From contig CAZVWJ010000054.1 of NCBI GenBank assembly GCA_964631325.1, positions 1-16,759 on the forward strand: 16,759 nt of DNA, read 5' to 3'. Shown here one piece after another: positions 6,718 to 12,781 of the stretch (positions within the stretch are counted from its first letter, which is position 1; every line of letters starts with the position of its first letter). Under the pieces are notes generated by a model. That model was not told the origin of the DNA, made no database searches, and saw only the letters and a list, made by a program, of their open reading frames with translations. The DNA is from CAZVWJ01 sp964631325. GTDB taxonomy: Bacteria; T1Sed10-126. A program made the translations under genes and the position numbers.

Positions 6718-9618
6718 TCACTTTACGCCGTAATACCATTCCGTAATTGCCCGGCCAAACCTTTTTTTCAACAACCGATCACGTAGATTACGCAGGACCC
6801 CAGTCAGGGAGGAATTCTTTCCGAAAGTGTGCCCGATTACACAATCATCATCGTCATCACCTGAACTCATTTTGGCCTCCCCGGAATCCTGACTGAAATC
6901 TCCCCCAAGAGCACCGGGTAGATCCTTATCCAGAACCGCCACTCGCACCCGGATACCACCGCGGGCATTGGTGTCCACATCCACCGTAGAAGAATCGGCC
7001 TGCCAGTTGGCCGCAAAAGTATCCGCAAAATTAAACTTAAAGTTACTTGACCCGGCCGCGGTATCAAAACCGAGATCACGGTATAACCTGGCGGTAGTTT
7101 CCGAAAGATCATATTCCACCACATAGGCAAAACTATCCCCCACCTGGGTAGTTACCGTATCGCCGCCCAGGATTTCGCTTGCCGAATCCGCAAACTCTAA
7201 TAGAAATGCCGTCCGGCCAAAAGCTCTCAGGCCAGTGTCTGTAGAGGAAATTCCTCCGGGCAAATCCGCTGGTTGAACTGAGTTGGTATCCGTACGTAGT
7301 CCATAAAAAAGAGTAAAAGGACTCTGATTGGTCCACAGATCAATAGTCACCGTATCTTCACCAATGGCAAGAAGCGGAAATACAAGCCGGAAATTTCGAC
7401 TGGCCCGCCACTCCGAATCGCTTTCAGCACTTACCCGGGGACCAGATGTTATAAGCAGAGTATCAATTTTTACTTCCGTAAACCAGTTCTCAGTCTCCGC
7501 GTTAACCTTATTATTGGCCACAACTATTTTACTGGAATCTGACTGCACAGTAGCGGCGACATTTATTTCATCATAATCAACTCTGACCGTAAACTGCTGA
7601 CTGACCGTACAACTGCCATCTCCCACTTGCAGGGTAACGGTATCAATACCGGTGGTATTAGCAAATGGTGTGAGGGTTAGCGTATCCACTCCACCGGCTC
7701 TGTAATCATTAACCGCAAGCGAAGGCGAGACTACAGTTCCCACGCTATCAACTATCCACTTAAGCTGATCACCGTCAATATCACTGGCCCGGCTGGAAAG
7801 ACCGATTGTCCAGGAATCTGCATCCTCAACTTTCTGTTGATTAAAAACCGGAGAGTCTATAGTCGGAGTATCCTCAACCGGATTCAGAAACACGCTGAAG
7901 GGCTGGCTGGCCGTGTCTTTACCATCCCCAAGCAAAATAGTAAGTGAGTCAGTACCGCTGGCATTGGCCACCGGAGTTATAATCAGAGTATCCTTTCCCC
8001 CGACAGAATAACCACCATCAACGAGAGCCAGGGTGGCCACCGTCCCACCACCCGTAACTATCCATTTCAGGGGATCTCCCTGGGTGTCTCCAGCGTAGTT
8101 AGAGAGGGGAATTTCCCAGGCCGAGGTATCCTCATCCTCAACCTGATCGGGCACGGGAGGAGTAATAACCGGGGTGTCATTTAAAATTTCGAAACTACGC
8201 ACCGACGACCACTGCGAACGCATTTTACCACCGTCCACCGCCTGCACTGCCCAGTAATAAGTATCATCACGGATTATATTTAGTAGCGCCGAGTCTCCAT
8301 TCTGAACGTTACCCAGCAGTTCGCTCCCAAGGGTATCGGAGCTGACATCCGCCGCCATTACATCGGCGATACTGGAATCCGTTCCAACCCGCAAGTTATA
8401 GCTCATTGCCGGACCAGTGGTATAATCGTCCCCCATCACGGGTTCCCAGACAAATTCAAAAGGCTTTCCGGGTAAAAATTTTGCTCCCGCCGCCGTCACC
8501 GGGACCGGCGCCGGCGGCGGGGTATTAACGTTAATACTACTCCAGTTACTCTCATACAGGATCAAACGTCGATTAGAAGTTCCCCAGCCGCTTACCGCCA
8601 GATCCAGGTCACCGTCGCGGTCGTAATCGGCCAGGGCCAGCCCGCCGTTCGTAAGTCCGTTGTCGGCCCCGAACGGCTCGTCAATGTTGGTGAAGGTATT
8701 GTCGCCGTTATTTCTGTAGACAATAAATAGAGCGTCGTTGTTGTTATCGGCGGCGGAGACCACCAGGTCCAGGTTCCCGTCGGTGTTCAGATCCCCCCAG
8801 GCCAGATGGCCCGAACTACATCCCGTCAACCCCGCGGCATTGGTATTAGAAAAACTGTTCCCCTCGTAGGTATAAATGTACAAATACTTGTTTGTTGTCC
8901 ACCCCATCATCCCCCCCATATCAACGGTCTCTTCCCCCAGGATAGCCAACTCCAGGTCACCGTCGTTATCGTAATCTCCCCAGGCAAGGTCGGAAAACTC
9001 AACTCCGGAGTTTGCTCCCCTTGGTTCATCGAAAAGGCTGAAGCTCCCGCCGTCGTTCTCGAAGATTATAAAACGGGCGTTGGAACCGTCATTTCCGCTG
9101 ACCGCCAGGTCCAGATCGCCGTCGTTGTCGTAATCCCCCCAGGCAAGAGCGCCGTTGCGCACACCCTGGCCGGCCCCCATAGGTTCAAGAGCCTTAACAA
9201 AAGTATCCCCGTCGTTGCGAAAAATAATCAGCCGCTCATTGTTGTTATCATCCGCCCCGCAGACCGCCAGATCCAGATCACCGTCGTTATCGTAATCACC
9301 CCAGGCCAGATCGGACCTGTAAACTCCCTTGCTTGTGCCAAGGGGTTCAAAGACGGAGCTGAAACTGCCGGCATCGTTGCGGTATATAACCAGCCGGTAA
9401 TCGGCCCCGTCCAACCCACTGACTGCCAGGTCTGCATCGCCATCGCCGTCGTAGTCCCCCCAGTCAAAGGAAGAGTTGGTGACCCCCGCGTTCACACCCA
9501 TCGGCTCGGCAGCAGCGATGAAGGTGTCGCCATCATTGCGAAAAACAACAAACCGGTAGTTGCTGCCGTCCTGACCACTCGCCGAGAGGTCCAGGTCACC
9601 GTCATTATCATAATCCAC
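6718..9618 (-). CDS. Secreted FG-GAP/VCBS repeat protein with CFI-box-like C-terminus (main ORF, downstream of in-frame TAG)
   Basis: This is the body of a large exported protein (966 residues from the GTG at 9618) whose signal peptide lies upstream beyond a TAG at 9646-9648. Seven FG-GAP/VCBS repeats of about 60 residues occupy the N-terminal ~350 residues, each with a calcium-loop motif such as DYDNDGDLDLAVSG. A fibronectin-like region follows (roughly 360-480), with YNLRVGTD and YYWAVQAVDGG. Then come two cadherin/Ig-like modules (about 485-690), each containing a LKWIV motif, and a beta-rich domain. The C-terminus has an acidic linker, then CVIGHTFG and VLRNLRDRLLKKRFGRAITEWYY, recalling the CFI-box (CFIATAAYG...LRxFRD) tail of secreted proteins. 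No enzyme motif is visible. Likely a surface or adhesion role, by inference. Without the signal peptide this ORF would not be exported. Confidence 0.85.
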   Translation of the reverse strand: MDYDNDGDLDLSASGQDGSNYRFVVFRNDGDTFIAAAEPMGVNAGVTNSSFDWGDYDGDGDADLAVSGLDGADYRLVIYRNDAGSFSSVFEPLGTSKGVYRSDLAWGDYDNDGDLDLAVCGADDNNNERLIIFRNDGDTFVKALEPMGAGQGVRNGALAWGDYDNDGDLDLAVSGNDGSNARFIIFENDGGSFSLFDEPRGANSGVEFSDLAWGDYDNDGDLELAILGEETVDMGGMMGWTTNKYLYIYTYEGNSFSNTNAAGLTGCSSGHLAWGDLNTDGNLDLVVSAADNNNDALFIVYRNNGDNTFTNIDEPFGADNGLTNGGLALADYDRDGDLDLAVSGWGTSNRRLILYESNWSSINVNTPPPAPVPVTAAGAKFLPGKPFEFVWEPVMGDDYTTGPAMSYNLRVGTDSSIADVMAADVSSDTLGSELLGNVQNGDSALLNIIRDDTYYWAVQAVDGGKMRSQWSSVRSFEILNDTPVITPPVPDQVEDEDTSAWEIPLSNYAGDTQGDPLKWIVTGGGTVATLALVDGGYSVGGKDTLIITPVANASGTDSLTILLGDGKDTASQPFSVFLNPVEDTPTIDSPVFNQQKVEDADSWTIGLSSRASDIDGDQLKWIVDSVGTVVSPSLAVNDYRAGGVDTLTLTPFANTTGIDTVTLQVGDGSCTVSQQFTVRVDYDEINVAATVQSDSSKIVVANNKVNAETENWFTEVKIDTLLITSGPRVSAESDSEWRASRNFRLVFPLLAIGEDTVTIDLWTNQSPFTLFYGLRTDTNSVQPADLPGGISSTDTGLRAFGRTAFLLEFADSASEILGGDTVTTQVGDSFAYVVEYDLSETTARLYRDLGFDTAAGSSNFKFNFADTFAANWQADSSTVDVDTNARGGIRVRVAVLDKDLPGALGGDFSQDSGEAKMSSGDDDDDCVIGHTFGKNSSLTGVLRNLRDRLLKKRFGRAITEWYYGVK

Positions 9619-9660
9619 CCAGCCGATGTTGGAATAATTCAGACCCTAGCTGTCCCCCAG
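8570..9660 (-). repeat. Tandem ~180-base coding repeats (FG-GAP modules)
   Basis: At DNA level the plus strand repeatedly shows blocks like CCGTCGTTATCGTAATC next to CCCCCAGGC (for example near 8963-8985, 9119-9145 and 9281-9305). They encode the seven DxDxDGDxDL loops of the repeat protein. The units are similar but not identical, so these are diverged coding repeats rather than a recent expansion. Confidence 0.8.
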
Positions 9661-9786
9661 CGGTTCAATATCAAGACTAAAATCAAGTCCGGGCGCCGCA
9701 AAAACTGCAGAAGCGGTGAACAAGAATAAAAATAGCCCCAATGCCACTCCGGATACACCACGAAATGTTTTGTTTATCTCAAACAT
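9646..9786 (-). pseudogene. 5' fragment of the FG-GAP repeat gene: signal peptide ending at in-frame TAG
   Basis: Reading from the ATG at 9786 gives 46 residues and then TAG at 9646-9648, after which the same frame continues straight into the repeats. The ATG is preceded by ATGAGGT with a T-run spacer, a good ribosome binding site. Residues 1-31 form a signal peptide: MFEINKTFRG, a hydrophobic core at 11-29, and an AVFAAP cleavage region. The TAG replaces a variable position in the first repeat: EPLGDS-stop-GL aligns with EPMGAGQGV and EPLGTSKGV of later repeats, where residues A, K, Q, S or N occur. The Q in one repeat is encoded CAG, so one C-to-T change would give this stop. Intact, the gene would be 6718-9786, 1022 codons including the terminal stop. 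Confidence 0.8.
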
Positions 9787-9849
9787 AAAAAAAACCTCAT
9801 TTAACTACAAGATTTATATAATCAACTAAAAACTGCTGCCATGCTCTCT

Positions 9850-9877
9850 ATTATACCCACCCCCCGGGGGGTGTCAA
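9850..9877 (-). promoter_or_regulatory. Consensus sigma70-type promoter for the FG-GAP gene, with palindromic spacer
   Basis: On the minus strand, -35 TTGACA (9877-9872) and -10 TATAAT (9855-9850) both match consensus exactly and are 16 bases apart. The spacer is largely the palindrome CACCCCCCGGGGGGTG (9858-9873), which also overlaps the -35. Transcription would begin near 9843, leaving a leader of about 57 bases to the ATG at 9786. Confidence 0.8.
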
Positions 9878-9902
9878 GAATAATTTTGAAAAAATTATTC
9901 TT
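9876..9902. promoter_or_regulatory. AT-rich perfect inverted repeat in divergent promoter region
   Basis: AAGAATAATTTT (9876-9887) and its exact complement AAAATTATTCTT (9891-9902) are separated by GAA. It begins at the edge of the minus-strand -35 box, where an activator, repressor or UP-element contact could act. As RNA it would be a weak hairpin, and I favour a DNA-binding site, which is inference. Confidence 0.5.
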
Positions 9903-9919
9903 ATAAAAAATTTAGTATA

Positions 9920-9931
9920 GAGATATATCTC
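9920..9931. promoter_or_regulatory. 12-base palindrome upstream of the cysK promoter
   Basis: GAGATATATCTC is a perfect palindrome ending 13 bases before the -35 of the cysK promoter. Its location suits an operator, perhaps for the Rrf2 regulator encoded nearby. It does not look like the CymR site known from Bacillus, so the link is speculative. Confidence 0.35.
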
Positions 9932-9944
9932 CTACACTGCATAT

Positions 9945-9973
9945 TTGACATTCTACTTTGCTCAAGTTATACT
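9945..9973 (+). promoter_or_regulatory. Near-consensus sigma70-type promoter for cysK
   Basis: TTGACA (9945-9950) and TATACT (9968-9973) are 17 bases apart. The -35 is perfect and the -10 has five of six consensus bases. Expected start is near 9980, giving a leader of about 38 bases before the cysK ATG at 10018. The ribosome binding site AAGGAGGT (10003-10010) sits 7 bases before that ATG. Confidence 0.85.
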
Positions 9974-10017
9974 TTAGTAAATTAATCAAGTTAATAAGGT
10001 TTAAGGAGGTTACTACA

Positions 10018-10941
10018 ATGAACATTTCTAAAGATTTCAGTGGTTTAATCGGTTCAACCCCTATGGTCCGGTTAAACAGCTTTTCTGAGAAGGAAGAAGC
10101 GGAGCTGGTGGCCAAGCTCGAATTTTTTAATCCGGGCGGGTCCATAAAAGATCGGATTGCTGAAGCAATGATTACTCAGGCAGAGAAAAAAGGGGAACTG
10201 ACCCCGACAACTACTATCGTGGAGCCAACCAGCGGCAATACGGGAATCGGGCTGGCCGCTGTCAGCGCCGCCCGCGGGTACCGGCTAATTTTAACTATGC
10301 CGGAATCAATGAGCGGAGAGCGACGTTCTCTGCTGAAGGCCCTGGGTGCCGAACTAGTGCTTACCCCGGCTGAAGCGGGAATGCAGGGAGCAGTGGATAA
10401 GGCCAAACAAATTGTGGAAGAGGAACCCGACACATTTATGCCCCAGCAGTTTACCAACCCGGCTAACCCGCAGATTCACCACCGGAGCACGGGACCGGAA
10501 ATCTGGGCGGACACTAACGGCAAAGTAGACATATTCGTGGCGGGAATTGGCACCGGCGGCACAATAACAGGTGTTGGAAAACTCCTGAAAGAAAAAAACG
10601 AAAACATCCAGGTAATCGGCGTGGAACCGGCGGCCTCCGCCGTTCTTGCCGGCGAGGAAGCAGGCCCCCATAAAATCCAGGGCATCGGGGCCGGTTTTGT
10701 GCCGGAAAACCTGGAGCAGGGAATAATTGACGAAGTACTGCAGGTTGAGGACGAAGAGGCCGTAGAGATGGCTCAAAAAGTTGCTCGAAAGGAGGGACTA
10801 CTGGTAGGTATTTCCTCCGGTGCCGCCCTGGCTGTCGCCCGGCAAATCGCCCGGCGCTCCGAAAATACAGGGAAATTAATCACCGTAATCTTTCCGGACA
10901 GCGGCGAACGCTATTTAAGCACTGAACTTTTTAACACCTAA
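10018..10941 (+). CDS. cysK: Cysteine synthase A (O-acetylserine sulfhydrylase)
   Basis: This PLP enzyme joins sulfide to O-acetylserine to make cysteine in the cytoplasm. Family motifs are complete: the PLP lysine K44 in NPGGSIKDR, the substrate loop PTSGNTG (70-76), the PLP-phosphate loop GIGTGGT (176-182), the GISSG motif, and the C-terminal PDSGERYLST. The length of 307 residues is normal for CysK. The ATG at 10018 is chosen because it follows a perfect AAGGAGGT at 7-base spacing; an upstream start at 9958 would overlap the promoter. A strong promoter lies at 9945-9973. It converges with the Rrf2 regulator and cysteine desulfurase genes, only 20 bases from the Rrf2 stop, so the locus joins cysteine making and cysteine breakdown. 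Confidence 0.95.
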   Translation: MNISKDFSGLIGSTPMVRLNSFSEKEEAELVAKLEFFNPGGSIKDRIAEAMITQAEKKGELTPTTTIVEPTSGNTGIGLAAVSAARGYRLILTMPESMSGERRSLLKALGAELVLTPAEAGMQGAVDKAKQIVEEEPDTFMPQQFTNPANPQIHHRSTGPEIWADTNGKVDIFVAGIGTGGTITGVGKLLKEKNENIQVIGVEPAASAVLAGEEAGPHKIQGIGAGFVPENLEQGIIDEVLQVEDEEAVEMAQKVARKEGLLVGISSGAALAVARQIARRSENTGKLITVIFPDSGERYLSTELFNT

Positions 10942-10961
10942 TAATGAAAAATTCAGAGAAG

Positions 10962-11378
10962 CTAAATAGAATAGTTTATGGTTCCTTGGTGTTTCTGCCA
11001 GAGCTGAAGGAGCTTCGAAAAATTAATCTCAAAATTTTCAGCGAGTTCACCATTTTTATCTTCCCAGAATTTTTTTAAAACTGGATTATCCGGCCGAGCG
11101 CTCCCGGCCAGATTAACTCGTCCCTCCAGAATACGAATAACCTCCCCCACAGTCAGCTCTTCCGGGGATTTTTCCAGCGTATATCCCCCGTCAATTCCCC
11201 GGTGACTGGCGACAAGATCAGCCTTTTTAAGCTCAAGCATTATCTGATCGAGGTAGTTACGGGGGATGTCCTGGTTTTCCGAAATGGTTCCCACTTTTGT
11301 CGGTTCATCGGAAAAATTTTTGGCAAGTTCAAAAACAGCAGAGACACCGTATATCGTCCGGGCGGAGAGTTCAAACAT
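10962..11378 (-). CDS. Rrf2-family transcriptional regulator, cysteine-free (CymR-like)
   Basis: Rrf2 proteins are small winged-helix DNA-binding regulators. Seen here: the N-terminal SARTIYGVSAVFELAK helix, the helix-turn-helix around residues 27-55 (ISENQDIPRNYLDQIMLEL), the wing HRGIDGGYTL and the dimerisation segment LTVGEVIRILEG. The 138-residue protein contains no cysteine, so it cannot carry the Fe-S cluster of IscR or NsrR. This is like CymR, which controls cysteine metabolism in Firmicutes together with CysK. It lies 12 bases after the cysteine desulfurase and opposite cysK. Inference: it regulates these genes, possibly sensing cysteine status via CysK. The spacer before its ATG contains the palindrome TGACCGGTCA (11381-11390). 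No strong ribosome binding site is seen, so translation may depend on the upstream gene. Confidence 0.88.
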   Translation of the reverse strand: MFELSARTIYGVSAVFELAKNFSDEPTKVGTISENQDIPRNYLDQIMLELKKADLVASHRGIDGGYTLEKSPEELTVGEVIRILEGRVNLAGSARPDNPVLKKFWEDKNGELAENFEINFSKLLQLWQKHQGTINYSI

Positions 11379-11390
11379 TTTGACCGGTCA

Positions 11391-12557
11391 CTATCCTGTT
11401 TCTGCTTCCAGATCACGCAATGCTTCAGACAACACGTGAACATCCTGCTCAGTGTTCAGCAGGCCAAAGCTGACTCGAATTGTCCCCCCGGGATATGTCC
11501 CGGCGATTCGATGTGCTTCCGGACTACAGTGCAAGCCGGCCCGGGTTTTAACACTAAATAATTTATCAAGCAAACTGGCCGAATCCCGGGGAGGTAAAAA
11601 ATCTGTAGTCAAGGAAACAACCCCGTGGTGTTTGTCATCTTCAGGAATATAAAGTTTGATTTTTTCCAGCTCTGAGAGTTTTTCTACAGCCAGCTCGGTT
11701 AAATTATCAATATGTTTACTTATCTCCGAGACTCCTTTTCTATTCACAAATTCAAGCCCCGCTTTCAAACCGGCGATACCCCAGGAATTCTGAGTTCCCA
11801 CCTCAAATTTCTTCGGCAGCGATTGGGAATATGTTTCAATTCCACCGTTACTGCCGGTCCCGCCCATTTTTAACGGTTCGACCGCCTCAACCATCCGGGG
11901 ATGAATATAAAAACCGCCGGTGCCGGTCGGCCCAAGCATTCCCTTATGACCGGAGAAACAGAGCGCATCTACGTTCCACTCCTTTACGTCGATAGGTTCA
12001 GTAGCCGCACTCTGGGCCGCGTCAAGAAGATAAAAAACATCCTCTCTACCGGCAAGAATGTTTCCTATCTCCGCAACCGGCTGAACAGTCCCGAAGGAAT
12101 TAGAAATATGATTCAATATACAGAGTTTAGTCTGAGGCCGTAGAGATTTTTCAAACGATTCCGGGGAAATACCGGTTTTTATGCTCCCATCCAGGATGGT
12201 GTAGTCTACTTCTCTCCGCTCGGATAAATATTGAAGGGGACGCAGAACAGAGTTGTGTTCAAAGGGAGAGATTACAACATGATCCCCGGGTTCAAGAGAG
12301 CCCAAAAGGAGTGTATTCAGGGATTCGGTGGAGCCTGAAGTAAATATAATATTATTCGGAGAAGCGTTAAAAAGCCGGCCGCATAGTTCCCGGACCTGAG
12401 AAAATAAATCAGCTACTACACGATTTTCGGAATAATTTCCCCGGCCTCCGCCTATCCCAGTTTCCCGGGCAAAATCTTCAATAGACTGATATACGGTTTC
12501 CGGTTTCGGATAGGAAGTAGCCGCCTGGTCGAGATAGATCTTATCTTGTTTACTCAT
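11391..12557 (-). CDS. Cysteine desulfurase family protein (class V aminotransferase fold)
   Basis: This PLP enzyme should remove sulfur from cysteine as a protein-bound persulfide, yielding alanine and feeding Fe-S or other sulfur carriers. The N-terminal IYLDQAATSYPKP and the motif GNYSENR fit the SufS/CsdA-related subgroup (the TIGR01977 type). Key residues are D179 in LLDAAQS, the PLP lysine K205 in FSGHKGMLGPTGTGG, and the sulfur-accepting C344 in AGLHCSPEAH. Length of 388 residues is typical. The ATG at 12557 lacks a visible Shine-Dalgarno and follows an AT-rich stretch, so the message may be leaderless. It is co-transcribed with the Rrf2 regulator 12 bases downstream. The absence of an IscU or SufU partner beside it leaves the sulfur acceptor unknown. 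Confidence 0.92.
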   Translation of the reverse strand: MSKQDKIYLDQAATSYPKPETVYQSIEDFARETGIGGGRGNYSENRVVADLFSQVRELCGRLFNASPNNIIFTSGSTESLNTLLLGSLEPGDHVVISPFEHNSVLRPLQYLSERREVDYTILDGSIKTGISPESFEKSLRPQTKLCILNHISNSFGTVQPVAEIGNILAGREDVFYLLDAAQSAATEPIDVKEWNVDALCFSGHKGMLGPTGTGGFYIHPRMVEAVEPLKMGGTGSNGGIETYSQSLPKKFEVGTQNSWGIAGLKAGLEFVNRKGVSEISKHIDNLTELAVEKLSELEKIKLYIPEDDKHHGVVSLTTDFLPPRDSASLLDKLFSVKTRAGLHCSPEAHRIAGTYPGGTIRVSFGLLNTEQDVHVLSEALRDLEAETG

Positions 12558-12566
12558 AATTTAAAT

Positions 12567-12594
12567 ATTATCACATAAACAAGCTAAATTTACA
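12567..12594 (-). promoter_or_regulatory. Possible promoter for the cysteine desulfurase-Rrf2 operon
   Basis: On the minus strand an extended -10, TGTGATAAT with hexamer GATAAT at 12572-12567, lies 9 bases before the ATG at 12557. A poor -35 (TGTAAA, 12594-12589) sits 16 bases upstream. If real, transcription would start almost at the ATG, consistent with the missing ribosome binding site. Confidence 0.35.
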
Positions 12595-12632
12595 CGGTTA
12601 TCGGACTAAACTCAAAACAAATTTACTTGCTC

Positions 12633-12694
12633 CGAAAGAGTGGACCAGTCCTGCGCATGGACAGAATTATGAACCTATTTCACGTCCACTTTCG
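12633..12694. other. Imperfect 11-base-pair stem-loop in the pabBC to cysteine desulfurase gap
   Basis: CGAAA and GTGGAC (12633-12645, with a 2-base AG bulge) pair with GTCCACTTTCG (12684-12694). Inside is a smaller GTCC/GGAC hairpin (12648-12662). The gap 12558-12781 otherwise holds no gene. On the minus strand the stem directly follows AGGAGG. There is no terminal T-run, so it is a weak candidate for a terminator and could be part of a leader. I recognise no riboswitch or T-box motif. Confidence 0.4.
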
Positions 12695-12781
12695 CCTCCT
12701 GCTTAATTGATGTTTCCTTGAAATAGACTAATCAGCCTCCAGTAAGAATATATTACAAGTTGTTCCCGGAAGCAAGAATAT

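Noticed and set aside
9646..9648. Codon reassignment or pyrrolysine at TAG
   Set aside because: The other broken gene uses TAA, the position is a variable repeat residue, and no PYLIS-like context or pyl gene is seen; simple nonsense change or sequence error is more economical.
8570..9660. CRISPR-like spaced repeats
   Set aside because: Repeats are about 180 bases, coding, and diverged; there are no short constant repeats with unique spacers anywhere in the window.
8806..9729. Plus-strand frame of 307 codons opposite the FG-GAP repeats
   Set aside because: It is an echo of the repeated DxDxDGDxDL coding units, which read open on the other strand; no start signal.
9876..9902. Rho-independent terminator
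   Set aside because: It lies between two divergent promoters with no gene reading into it, and the stem is AT-only in its upper part.
12558..12781. T-box or SAM riboswitch ahead of the sulfur genes
   Set aside because: No T-box GGGTGG-type motif, SAM-I core or other riboswitch signature was found on the minus strand.
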